Source: Gp6-AA40 sp046732795 (GTDB taxonomy: Bacteria; Acidobacteriota; Vicinamibacteria; Vicinamibacterales; UBA2999). From it: a DNA stretch of 9,889 bases. The first letter of the stretch is position 1. Each line of letters begins with the position of its first letter. A program made the position numbers and the translations under genes. The DNA is taken from the NCBI GenBank assembly GCA_046732795.1, contig JBKPNV010000327.1:1-9889 (forward strand), read 5' to 3'. The notes under the pieces were generated by a model. It saw nothing but the letters and a program-made list of their open reading frames with translations. It ran no database searches and was not told where the DNA came from. Shown in pieces: positions 1-6,445 of the stretch.

Positions 1-1
1 G

Positions 2-337
2 GTTGTGGGAATGCTGATCGTGCCGTTCATCGTGACGGCACGTGCCCAGGCGCCTGCGGGGCCGGCATTTGCGTCCAAGTTGCTTGTCGAAAACGACCGC
101 GTACGCATACAGCGGCTCTCCGTGCCTGCCGGCTTCCGCGAGACGCTGCAGGTCGTCCCCAACGACCAGATCGCCATCCAGGTCACGCCCGGCGATCTGG
201 AGGTGGTGATCAGCGGTCAGAAGACGGCCGGCCGAATAGAGCCCGGGACGACATTCTACGTGCCGAAGAACGCGCCGCATCAGTTCCTCAACGTGGGCAA
301 AGTGCCCTACGATGTCGTCGTGGTGATGCTCAAGTAG
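2..337 (+). CDS. Cupin-like exported protein, 5' end outside window
   Basis: The frame is open to the left edge, so the true start is probably upstream. A GTG at 5 is the first possible start inside the window, but it would leave a leader without the usual basic N-terminus. Numbering from that GTG, residues 2-16 are hydrophobic and end in ARAQA, like the end of a Sec signal peptide. The rest fits a single small cupin (RmlC-like) barrel: LLVENDRVRI at 26-35, PAGFRETLQVVPNDQ at 41-55, and YVPKNAPHQFLNVG at 85-98 followed by a hydrophobic final strand. The first cupin motif normally holds an HxH metal pair. Here that place reads QVVPNDQ and only H92 of the second motif remains, so a metal-free binding or structural role is likely (inference). 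No specific ligand can be named. The stop lies 2 nt from the stop of the convergent DUF6152 gene. Confidence 0.7.
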   Translation, partial: VVGMLIVPFIVTARAQAPAGPAFASKLLVENDRVRIQRLSVPAGFRETLQVVPNDQIAIQVTPGDLEVVISGQKTAGRIEPGTTFYVPKNAPHQFLNVGKVPYDVVVVMLK

Positions 338-339
338 CT

Positions 340-729
340 TCAGAGACTCGGCACTGGTCCGGTGTCGCCGTCCCAGTTCTTCACGACGCCATCCGGACCC
401 TTCAGGAATCCGAGCAGGCAGCCGTTGGAGCCATCACGCAATTGATGGCAGCGCGCCTTGATTGCATCGCCGACTTTGAGATAGTCGCGCGTGACGCCGA
501 TCCGTTCCAGACCGGTACGGCTCGTCGCTTCGAGCACCCAGGTCTCCGTCTCCGTGCCTTTCTTGACGTCGATATACACGTATGAATGCGGGACGACGAG
601 AACGACCTGCTTGACGACGCCTTCGATGTCGATGGTCCCGTCGGTATAGTTGCCGTGGGAATGGTGCGCCGCGGTCGGCACGGTCAGCGCAATGGCGCAG
701 ATGGCCGCGAGTCCCAGCGTGAATCGCAT
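340..729 (-). CDS. DUF6152 family exported protein
   Basis: The 129-residue product starts with a Sec signal peptide (basic MR, hydrophobic residues 3-20, likely cleavage at TAA before HHSHG). The mature protein begins with the AHHS motif typical of DUF6152 proteins. It continues with the family's beta-rich core: an IEGVVKQV strand at 35-42, VVPHSYVYIDV at 45-55 (usually NPHxxxxxDV), WVLEATSRTGLERIGVTRDYL at 64-84 with a one-residue break in the family consensus, and KVGDAIKARCHQLRDGS at 85-101. The length is normal for the family, whose function is unknown; a periplasmic OB-like fold is a reasonable guess from the strand pattern. The start is fixed by GAGGAG at 738-743, 8 nt upstream of the ATG. 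The exported Gly-rich-tail gene lies 82 nt upstream on the same strand, so co-transcription is possible. Two cysteines (C94, C104) could form a disulphide in the periplasm. Confidence 0.85.
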   Translation of the reverse strand: MRFTLGLAAICAIALTVPTAAHHSHGNYTDGTIDIEGVVKQVVLVVPHSYVYIDVKKGTETETWVLEATSRTGLERIGVTRDYLKVGDAIKARCHQLRDGSNGCLLGFLKGPDGVVKNWDGDTGPVPSL

Positions 730-811
730 ATCTCAATCTCCTCGTTGACGCGCGCTCGGCCGATTGAAAAACCTGACAACCACTCCTTGAGCCGACACAC
801 CCGACTGGTCA

Positions 812-1522
812 CTACTCTCGACCCTGTTGACCGCCCTGAGGTTGTGCGCCACCTGCACCTGCGCCAGCGGTTCCGCCGCCACCAGCGCCGCGGCCACGGC
901 CTCCGAGCTGTCGTTCCGGAAAGCGATTGTAATAGAGACTCTGATAACGGATGGAGTTGCCATCCGGGCCGAGCATCGCAAACGACTGCTGGAAAATGAG
1001 CGGCGGCGGCTGCCCCTTTCCGACCGTGGCATCCAGGATGTAGAGGCGATTCTCATGAAGATAGATGGCGACGTATGAACGTGACTCATCGGGGTTGGTC
1101 AGCTGCAGCATGTGCCCGGTGATCAGATTGACGTAATGAAACGCGTCATATGTCACTTTCACGCCGGGCTTCTCGCGATACTGCCTCGCGGCTTGCGCGA
1201 TCGACGCCGCGATGTCGATGACCCAGTAGCCCACACCGCCGACGTACGCCTCGTGCTTGATGGCAGCATGTATGCGTTCGGCGTCGGAATAGTCCACGAC
1301 GGTCACGGTATAGCGGTCGGATCCCTGATTCCATCTGTACACGTGCCCAGGGAATTTCGCCCCGTACTCGGAGTCCCACGTGATATCTGTCGTGGTGGGT
1401 TCACCGGGTGCTGGAACCGAGAAGCGGTCCACCTTGTTCACGTACTCGGTCCACTCCTGCGCGAAAGCGGTCTGCGCCAGGAGCAGTGCGCACAGTGTTG
1501 TCGTCAGTCCTACGACACGCAT
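812..1522 (-). CDS. Exported protein of unknown function with Gly-rich C-terminal tail
   Basis: I do not recognise a named family. The 236-residue product opens with a clear Sec signal peptide (MR, hydrophobic residues 3-19, cleavage likely after AFA at 19-21). Residues about 22-200 look like a compact alpha/beta domain. It begins EWTEYVNKVDRFSVPAPGEP, a pattern seen in small exported proteins whose opening strand reads 'F.v..P..P'. It goes on to a Tyr-rich segment (YTVTVVDYSD at 71-80), a helix around 97-115 and a YVAIYLHENRLYILDATV hairpin at 150-167. Residues 206-236 are almost only Gly, Ala, Gln and Arg, a low-complexity tail that may be disordered. A longer frame starts at 1558, but the ATG at 1522 is preferred because AAGGTGA (1529-1535) sits 6 nt before it and the signal peptide then begins directly. 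The gene lies between the phosphoesterase gene (125 nt upstream) and the DUF6152 gene. Confidence 0.75.
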   Translation of the reverse strand: MRVVGLTTTLCALLLAQTAFAQEWTEYVNKVDRFSVPAPGEPTTTDITWDSEYGAKFPGHVYRWNQGSDRYTVTVVDYSDAERIHAAIKHEAYVGGVGYWVIDIAASIAQAARQYREKPGVKVTYDAFHYVNLITGHMLQLTNPDESRSYVAIYLHENRLYILDATVGKGQPPPLIFQQSFAMLGPDGNSIRYQSLYYNRFPERQLGGRGRGAGGGGTAGAGAGGAQPQGGQQGRE

Positions 1523-1549
1523 GTGATTCACCTTTCTGTGCCGAACAAT

Positions 1550-1590
1550 GGGGTCCACGGGACCCGCACGCCGGAGTCAGCGCGATTCTA
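1550..1590 (-). promoter_or_regulatory. Possible promoter -10 and leader hairpin upstream of the Gly-rich-tail gene
   Basis: Read on the minus strand, TAGAAT (1590-1585) matches five of six bases of a sigma-70-type -10 element, 62 nt before the ATG at 1522. I find no good -35 at the usual distance. Between it and the ribosome binding site lies a perfect inverted repeat GGGTCC-CGT-GGACCC (1565-1551), a 6-bp stem with a 3-nt loop. It would sit in the 5' leader if the -10 is real. It could instead be a weak terminator after the phosphoesterase gene, but no clear T-run follows on the minus strand. This is based on pattern only. Confidence 0.25.
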
Positions 1591-1647
1591 ATCCAGCAGA
1601 AGTTCCTGAGTCCTCCGTCCCTTGCGCGTGCCCTCACCCGGCCGGCA

Positions 1648-2979
1648 TCACGCGAGCAGAGGCAGATGCACGGGCCAGCCGAATTGAGCAGCCATGTTCA
1701 GGAGCGGTAGCAATTCTGCATCCGTCTGTGGCGCTACACCAGGCAGGCAGAGCTGCCCGAATGGCCCTGCCGGCACCGAGAACTGTTTGGCCTTGAGGTT
1801 TGGCGCGGCGAAATCGAGTACGGCCGCGAGATTGTTGGCCCCTTCGTCTCGCACCGTCAGCGGGGGCAGGTTCCATCGCCATTCGATCATCTTCAGGACT
1901 GACGTGTGATCGAGCACGACGTGAGAGACGTGTTCGCGTTGCGCAAATGGCGAAATCACCAGGCACGGCGTGCGAAAGCCCAGAAGGCCATCGTTGTCGC
2001 CTCGGAGCGGATCGGCCGCTGGTACGGGCAGAATGGGCGGCGGCACGTGGTCGAAGAAACCACCCCACTCGTCGTAGTTGATGACGAACACGGTATTCCG
2101 CCAGTTCGGGCTGTTCGTCACCGCCTCATACACCAGATTCATGAACGCCTGACCGTTTCGGAGATCTGCGAATGGATGGTCGTCGTTCGACAGACCGGCC
2201 TGCTCACCGGCAAAACGCGGCTCGACGAAGGAGACGTGAGGCAGCTGACCCGCGGCCGCGTCGACGAAGAACTGTTCGATACTGCGCGCGATGCCGACGT
2301 ACTTGCCTCCCCACAGTGCGAGGAATGGAACGTCGCTGAAGTAGTAGCGCCCCTCGAGACCGGCCGCGGCAATTCGATCCCAGATCGTGGGTAACGCGCT
2401 CAGCTCGAACGTGTTCTCGAGCCGGTCCGTCTGTGCAGCATGCTGATACACGCGATTGGCGAATGTCCCCGCCATCTTTGCGGAAAAATACCGATCGCAG
2501 GCGGTCCACTGCGTCGCGGCGCCGGCAAAGAACGGCAGGTCTTTCTTGACATAGAAGCCGATCGCAAACTCGTCGTTGTCGCCAGCCCGCAGCCATCCGT
2601 CACAGGCTCCGCCGTCGTATTCGATGCGCCCGCCTTCGTACGAGTGATCAGGATCGGCATGGCCGCAACCCTGAAAGTCCGGCGCCAGGTTGTACGTTCG
2701 GTGGAGGGCTCCGGCCCGATCGGCGAAACGCAGTCCGCGTTGTCGTCCGTCGGCGCCGTCGAGCCAGCCGAGCATGTGATCGAAAGATCGATTCTCCATC
2801 ATCAGGACGACAATGTGCTCGATGCCTGACGCGTCAGGCGGCGGCAAAACCGGTTGCTGAGAGAAGGTGGGCTCAACTCCGAGGGCACCAAATGCGAGCG
2901 CTCCTCCTCCTATCGCTGTCGCGCTTTGTAGAAACTTCCGGCGGGTCTGTAGGAATGGTGCGTTCGGCTGCTGAGACAT
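1648..2979 (-). CDS. Tat-exported phosphoesterase, phospholipase C / acid phosphatase (AcpA) family
   Basis: The 443-residue protein belongs to the alkaline-phosphatase-like phosphoesterase family of bacterial non-specific phospholipases C and AcpA acid phosphatases. It carries a twin-arginine signal: TRRKFLQSATA at 12-22 followed by a Gly/Ala-rich hydrophobic stretch to about residue 34, so it is exported folded. Family motifs run in order: IEHIVVLMMENRSFDHMLG at 53-71, DPDHSYEGG at 109-117, SAKMAGTFANR at 166-176 (the place of the GPTxPNR nucleophile motif, making T172 the candidate nucleophile), SNDDHPFADLRNGQ at 264-277, NYDEWGGFFDHVPPP at 301-315 and DHTSVLKMIEWRWN at 357-370. E62, N63, D302, E303, D357 and H358 are likely metal or active-site residues by analogy. 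The substrate (phospholipid or soluble phosphomonoester) cannot be told from sequence. A longer frame begins at 3018, but GGAAAGGA (2986-2993) stands 6 nt before the ATG at 2979 and the Tat leader fits that start. Confidence 0.9.
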   Translation of the reverse strand: MSQQPNAPFLQTRRKFLQSATAIGGGALAFGALGVEPTFSQQPVLPPPDASGIEHIVVLMMENRSFDHMLGWLDGADGRQRGLRFADRAGALHRTYNLAPDFQGCGHADPDHSYEGGRIEYDGGACDGWLRAGDNDEFAIGFYVKKDLPFFAGAATQWTACDRYFSAKMAGTFANRVYQHAAQTDRLENTFELSALPTIWDRIAAAGLEGRYYFSDVPFLALWGGKYVGIARSIEQFFVDAAAGQLPHVSFVEPRFAGEQAGLSNDDHPFADLRNGQAFMNLVYEAVTNSPNWRNTVFVINYDEWGGFFDHVPPPILPVPAADPLRGDNDGLLGFRTPCLVISPFAQREHVSHVVLDHTSVLKMIEWRWNLPPLTVRDEGANNLAAVLDFAAPNLKAKQFSVPAGPFGQLCLPGVAPQTDAELLPLLNMAAQFGWPVHLPLLA

Positions 2980-3310
2980 GCGCAATCCTTTCCAAGCCAG
3001 TCGAGAATTCGACCGCAATTCGCGGCAGTGCGCGAACCGCGGCGACTCTTTGCTCCGGTGCTCTCGCGGTCAAGGAATGCGTGGGCCTTCCAAATTGTGT
3101 ACCTCGCTAAAGCTGAGTCACAGTTGTTGCCTACCTATTCGTGAAGGCCGGCGGCGGGCGGCGCAGAATCGCTGGCACCGCCGCTCAACGTAAGCGTCGA
3201 AGTTTCAACGTAAGCGTCGACGTCGTTCTGATCGACCATCTCGGGGTGCGTCGCTGCGCAATTGACGGCCGGCGTTACTAATGCGCCAGCAGCATGTGTA
3301 ACGGTGAATC
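2980..3310. other. Gene-poor stretch upstream of the phosphoesterase gene
   Basis: These 331 bases hold the ribosome binding site of the leftward phosphoesterase gene (2986-2993) and the tandem duplication at 3185-3220, but no reading frame that I can relate to a protein family. Short open frames occur on both strands; their translations are Arg/Ser-rich or otherwise featureless. A TTGACC-like -35 for the phosphoesterase gene occurs on the minus strand near 3070 without a convincing -10, so I do not call a promoter. Confidence 0.5.
3185..3220. repeat. Two-copy direct repeat, 20-bp period
   Basis: The 16-base word TCAACGTAAGCGTCGA occurs twice without mismatch, at 3185-3200 and 3205-3220, separated by AGTT. 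This gives a tandem array of two units with a 20-bp period. It lies about 90 nt upstream of the broken membrane-protein gene and about 205 nt upstream of the phosphoesterase start. It could be a slippage duplication in decaying DNA, or a pair of binding sites spaced two helical turns apart. Confidence 0.8.
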
Positions 3311-3561
3311 GTGTCAACTGTGCTTACACCAGAGCGCAAGGCGCCCTGGCAGCTTCGGGTTGTCGCCGTCGTCGTACTACTGTGGAACGGCGGGCCTATA
3401 CCATCATGATGGCGCAGGCCGGCAGGCCCTACGATCTCGAGCCGGGTGAGGCGGCGTATTACACCGCGCAGCCGGTATGGTTTGTTCTTCTGACCGACAT
3501 CGCGCTCGGGGCTGCGATCGCAGCGGCGTTGGTCCTGCTGTCGCGCAAGGGTATGGCCGTC
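3311..3561 (+). pseudogene. Broken gene for a small multipass membrane protein (frameshift plus C-terminal loss)
   Basis: Two adjacent frames give one continuous protein-like sequence. From a GTG at 3311 the first frame reads VSTVLTPERKAPWQLRVVAV and then VVLLWNG to 3391, before running out of sense to a TGA at 3407. The frame one base pair out of register then takes over at 3394 with AYTIMMAQAGRPYDLEPGEA, AYYTAQPVWFVLLTDIALGA and AIAAALVLLSRKGMAV, ending near 3561. Together they resemble, from memory, the first two membrane helices of a family of about 140-residue integral membrane proteins with a 'WQLxxVAxxxLLWNGxGAYTxMM...YY.AQP.WF..L...A' pattern. The join needs a single-base deletion (or equivalent indel) at about 3389-3394. 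The expected last two helices are absent: after 3561 the sequence loses hydrophobicity and reaches a TGA at 3595. The upstream half of the gene still has normal family spacing. Function of the family is unknown to me. Confidence 0.65.
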
Positions 3562-3582
3562 TGCGCACACACGGTAATCTCC

Positions 3583-3819
3583 TTAAACCGCCACTGAATC
3601 CATGATCGAAGTCGACATCCCGACATCGATCACGTGATCCAGGCGGAAGCCGGCCGTTCGGAGCATTTCCGAATACTCTTTCTCGGTGCGCTCTTTTCCC
3701 GACAGCAGCGTCAGCATTTGGAGATCGAGCATCTTCGTCCAGCTTGGCGTCGTATCTTCCGCAACGATGCACTCGATCAGCAGGACCGTCCCCATCGTCC
3801 GATTCAGAACGATCGACCG
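3583..3819 (-). pseudogene. C-terminal fragment of an O-methyltransferase (COMT-like family)
   Basis: The minus-strand frame ending in TAA at 3583 encodes the last roughly 75 residues of a SAM-dependent O-methyltransferase of the type related to plant COMT and bacterial polyketide methyltransferases. Diagnostic pieces are TVLLIECIVAEDTTPSWTKM followed by LDLQMLTLLSGKERTEKEYS and EMLRTAGFRLDHVIDVG, matching the family's 'LLIE.V.P......KxxDLxMLxxxGGxERTExEFxxLLxxAGF' end. The frame stays open up to an ATG at 3909, but residues before about 31 (position 3819) are Gly/Ser/Arg-rich and unlike the family. The SAM-binding GxGxG region and the catalytic His, which lie about 100 residues earlier in intact members, do not appear in any minus-strand frame up to 4098. 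The fragment therefore cannot be an active enzyme. It lies tail to tail with the truncated membrane-protein gene, 22 nt away. Confidence 0.75.
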
Positions 3820-4098
3820 GCGATCAAATGACGCCGCAGCGTTGTTGCGTCGATAACCTACTCGTACGTGTGACAACGAGCTTCCTTCGCCTCCGCCACC
3901 GAACCTCACGTCTGACCATCAATGCAGCAGGGCGGCTGGTCTTTCGTGTGCTATCCATCCAACAAGGTAGCGAGAGAGCGAACCCGAGTCAGACTGGGAT
4001 GACGCGACCTGCATCTCTGTCCAAGGGCAATTGCTCGACAGCCAGACGCTCAAGATCATTTGGGCGCACCGCGCACTTGGATCGCTACCAGCCGGCAC
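3820..4098. other. No recognisable gene
   Basis: These 279 bases lie between the methyltransferase fragment and the stop of the next leftward gene. Short open frames exist on both strands (one on the plus strand from 3971 continues into the antisense of the next gene), but none gives a sequence I can relate to a protein family and none has a credible ribosome binding site. No strong hairpin with a T-run was seen. Confidence 0.45.
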
Positions 4099-4992
4099 TC
4101 AATCGATTTTCACACGCCGGCGAAACTGCTGGTTCTCGTTGCAGATGAATTCAATCAGCTCGTCGTCGGGTGCGATCTGCTGATTGATGCGAACGGTGAA
4201 TGGCTTGGTGTACGCCTTCGAGTCCTCGAGTGTGACGTCGATTTCGAGCTTGCCGAAGGTCGGCCGCCGAATGCGTTCGGTGAATCTGGCTTGTTCCGAA
4301 TAGGGGCTGCCACGCACGTCGAGCCAACCATCGTGCGGGCTGGTCTCCGCTCCGCGCAAATTGTTCGTCTCGACCACGAGCGTGTCGCCTTCCCATCGGC
4401 CCACCGAATAGCCATACCAGAACGGCTGCACGCTGCCTTGAGCCGGCAGCGTCCGCCCGTCGATGTAGATGTAGCGCAGTCCGTAATTCGCCTCGTACAT
4501 GATCGCGATCACGCTCGAGTTCTGCACGATCTTGCGCGGCTGCCCATGCGTGTGAAACTGCGTCAGGCCCATCGGCAGGCAATTGGCGTCGGGGTTGTCT
4601 TTGTCATTCAACGCCATGCGCTCTTTCTTCAGCTCGGAGGCCCATGGCGTCATCGGAAGGCCGCCCGGAACGTTGGCGCCCATCTCCCAGAACGCGGCAA
4701 TCGGGGGCGAGTCCGGATCCGCGGGCGGCGCTGGTGTCGGCGCGGCCGCGCCCTGGTTGCGAGTCAGGCCGGCGAGCTCCGGCGGATTGAATGCGCCCTC
4801 GCCCCTGAACCGGATCCAATTGCCGGAGAAGTCAGGCTTGCCGTCGGCCGTGCGCGGTGCCGGAGCGTCCATGCGAACGCGCTGCTCCGCATCGCGCGGC
4901 ACGCCGGGCGCCTGATACTTCGGCCACTGTGCGGCGATCGTCGCCGACCCCAGCGTCACGATGATCGCCACTCCTGCTATCGAGCGTGTCAT
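4099..4992 (-). CDS. Exported protein of the 'DGKPDFSGNW' family, function unknown
   Basis: The 297-residue product has a Sec signal peptide (MTR, hydrophobic residues 5-20, cleavage near TIAAQ). The mature part carries the motifs of a family that is highly expanded in Acidobacteria and usually annotated as hypothetical: TADGKPDFSGNW at 48-59, PDANCLPMG at 134-142, QPRKIVQ at 151-157, YEANYGLRYIYIDGR at 166-180, YGYSVGRWEGDTLVVETN at 193-210 and TERIRRPTFGKLEIDVTLED at 238-257, ending with YTKPFTV and an EFICNEN segment. Conserved Trp, Gly and Asp residues suggest a beta-rich domain, possibly lipocalin- or propeller-like (inference). A Pro/Ala-rich insert (about 82-98) separates the N-terminal motif from the core. 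The frame is open to 5070, but GAGGAG at 4999-5004, 6 nt before the ATG at 4992, and the signal peptide fix the start. It is divergent from the serine hydrolase, with 179 nt between starts. Confidence 0.85.
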   Translation of the reverse strand: MTRSIAGVAIIVTLGSATIAAQWPKYQAPGVPRDAEQRVRMDAPAPRTADGKPDFSGNWIRFRGEGAFNPPELAGLTRNQGAAAPTPAPPADPDSPPIAAFWEMGANVPGGLPMTPWASELKKERMALNDKDNPDANCLPMGLTQFHTHGQPRKIVQNSSVIAIMYEANYGLRYIYIDGRTLPAQGSVQPFWYGYSVGRWEGDTLVVETNNLRGAETSPHDGWLDVRGSPYSEQARFTERIRRPTFGKLEIDVTLEDSKAYTKPFTVRINQQIAPDDELIEFICNENQQFRRRVKID

Positions 4993-5048
4993 GTCGCTCT
5001 CCTCTCTGCGGCGGCGTGCCTGGCGAGGGCTCGATGTGCGGCCAGCTG

Positions 5049-5054
5049 ATTGTA
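5049..5054 (-). promoter_or_regulatory. Possible -10 element for the leftward exported-protein gene
   Basis: TACAAT on the minus strand (5054-5049) matches five of six bases of a sigma-70-type -10. A poor -35 (TTCGAG) lies 17 nt further upstream. The ATG is 56 nt downstream at 4992. The match is by pattern only. Confidence 0.25.
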
Positions 5055-5135
5055 GGCGAGATGAGAGCAATCTCGAAGGGCGCGAAACCCATCGGGGCGA
5101 TCATCCACCGCGTGGGTCGCGAAAGCGCCACGAGG

Positions 5136-5141
5136 TAGAAT
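5136..5141 (+). promoter_or_regulatory. Possible -10 element for the serine hydrolase gene
   Basis: TAGAAT at 5136-5141 is a five-of-six match to a -10 element and would give a short leader that still contains the GAGGAG ribosome binding site (5160-5165) before the ATG at 5172. No recognisable -35 is found 16-18 nt upstream. The same hexamer stands before the Gly-rich-tail gene on the other strand. Confidence 0.25.
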
Positions 5142-5171
5142 CCGCATGATTTCGCTCCCGAGGAGTACACG

Positions 5172-6443
5172 ATGCGACTGAAGACTGTGTTCACATGGCT
5201 TGCCTTCGCCGCGTTCATCGCCGCGACGGCGGCGCTCACGGCGCAGACTGCGAAGCCACGCACGGCAGTCTCCTCGAAGGGGCTACTTCCGGCGGAACGC
5301 GTCGAGCGCATCGATCGCGCGTTGCAGCGATATGTCGACGACAACCGCATCGGTGGTGCCGTGGCACTTGTGCTCCGCGACGGCGAGCCGGTGTACGAGC
5401 GTGCCGTCGGGTGGAGCGACAAGGAAGCCGGACGACGGATGACGACCGACACCATCTTCCGCATCGCGTCGCAGACGAAAGCCATCACGAGCACCGCGAT
5501 CCTGTCGCTCGTCGAAGAAGGCAAGCTCACGCTCACCGACCCCGTCAGCCGTGTGATTCCGCAGTTCGCCAAGACGACCGTCGAAAGCGGTGGCTCGATC
5601 GTGCCGGCGAAACGCGCGATTACGATCCGCGATCTCCTGACGCACACCTCAGGAATCTCTTACGGCACCGAGCCGGCAATCGCGTCGCAGTATGAAGCCA
5701 AGGGTCTCGGCCCGGCCGCGGGCCTCGGGTGGTACACCGCCGACAAGGACGAGCCCGTGTGCGCCACCATTGAGCGCCTCGCCACCTTGCCCTTCGTCGC
5801 GCAGCCTGGCGAGCAGTGGGTGTACGGCTACAACACCGACATCCTGGGCTGTATCGTCGAACGGGTGTCGGGCATGTCGCTCGACGTCTTCGTCAAGACG
5901 CGGATTACCGAGCCGCTCCGGATGACGGACACGCAGTTCTTCCTGCCCGCGGCGCAGCGCAGCCGTCTCGCAGCGGTGTACGCGAGTGGCGATGACGCGC
6001 TGATCAGGCGAGCGCCCGATGGGCCGCGTGGACAGGGCAACTACATCGACGGCCCACGCCGCAGCTTCTCCGGCGGCGCGGGTCTACTCTCGACGGCACG
6101 CGACTACGTCCGGTTCCTCGAGATGATTCGCCGCGGCGGCGAACTCGATGGCGTCCGCATCCTGGCACCGCGCACAGTCAAGCTCATGACCACGAACCAG
6201 GTCGGCACGCTGCACTCGAGCACCGGGCTCGGATTCGGCCTCGGCTTCGAAACAACGGATCGGTATGGCGCCAACGGCATGGATTCAGAGGGTGCCTTCG
6301 GCTGGGGCGGTGCGTACGGCACGGTCTATCGCGTCGATCCCGAGGCGAAGCTCGTGATGGTGTTGATGATTCAGCTGCTCCCGAACACGACAGACATCAG
6401 GACGGTGTTCCCCACGCTGGTGTATCAGGCGCTCGAACGATAA
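5172..6443 (+). CDS. Exported serine hydrolase, class C beta-lactamase fold
   Basis: The 423-residue product is a penicillin-binding-protein/beta-lactamase-like serine hydrolase of the type that includes EstB-like esterases and D-aminopeptidases. A Sec signal peptide covers residues 1-24 (MRLK, then a long hydrophobic stretch to LTAQ). The nucleophile motif is S100-Q-T-K103 within FRIASQTKAITS. The second motif appears as YGYN at 218-221 after QPGEQW, and the third as FGWGGAYGT at 376-384, where W-G-G replaces the KTG or HxG of true beta-lactamases. LTHTSGISYG at 156-165 and MSLDVFVKTRITEPLRMTDT at 235-254 are also typical. The length is normal. The third motif makes an esterase or peptidase more likely than antibiotic resistance (inference). 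The start has GAGGAG 6 nt upstream. The gene converges on the TPR-type gene across the palindrome at 6446-6607, which may end its transcript. Confidence 0.92.
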   Translation: MRLKTVFTWLAFAAFIAATAALTAQTAKPRTAVSSKGLLPAERVERIDRALQRYVDDNRIGGAVALVLRDGEPVYERAVGWSDKEAGRRMTTDTIFRIASQTKAITSTAILSLVEEGKLTLTDPVSRVIPQFAKTTVESGGSIVPAKRAITIRDLLTHTSGISYGTEPAIASQYEAKGLGPAAGLGWYTADKDEPVCATIERLATLPFVAQPGEQWVYGYNTDILGCIVERVSGMSLDVFVKTRITEPLRMTDTQFFLPAAQRSRLAAVYASGDDALIRRAPDGPRGQGNYIDGPRRSFSGGAGLLSTARDYVRFLEMIRRGGELDGVRILAPRTVKLMTTNQVGTLHSSTGLGFGLGFETTDRYGANGMDSEGAFGWGGAYGTVYRVDPEAKLVMVLMIQLLPNTTDIRTVFPTLVYQALER

Positions 6444-6445
6444 AC

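Noticed and set aside
3135..3317. Minus-strand 60-codon frame covering the tandem repeat
   Set aside because: No family resemblance and no ribosome binding site was found; it overlaps the start of the broken membrane-protein gene.
3971..4182. Plus-strand frame containing a DWDD segment, considered as a methyltransferase 'HDWDD' remnant
   Set aside because: It lies on the opposite strand from the methyltransferase fragment, lacks the flanking family residues and runs into the antisense of the next gene.
4060..5049. Long plus-strand open frame opposite the exported 'DGKPDFSGNW' family gene
   Set aside because: It is the antisense shadow of a gene with recognised motifs; the translation is Arg-rich and has no signal peptide or domain.
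4832..5647. Minus-strand frame of 271 codons across the divergent promoter region and the 5' part of the serine hydrolase gene
   Set aside because: It runs opposite the catalytic region of the serine hydrolase and over the start of the leftward gene; Arg/Ser-rich and without family motifs.
5172..6443. Antibiotic-resistance beta-lactamase
   Set aside because: The fold and SxxK match, but the third motif is W-G-G rather than KTG and the length and Tyr motif fit the esterase/peptidase-like relatives better.
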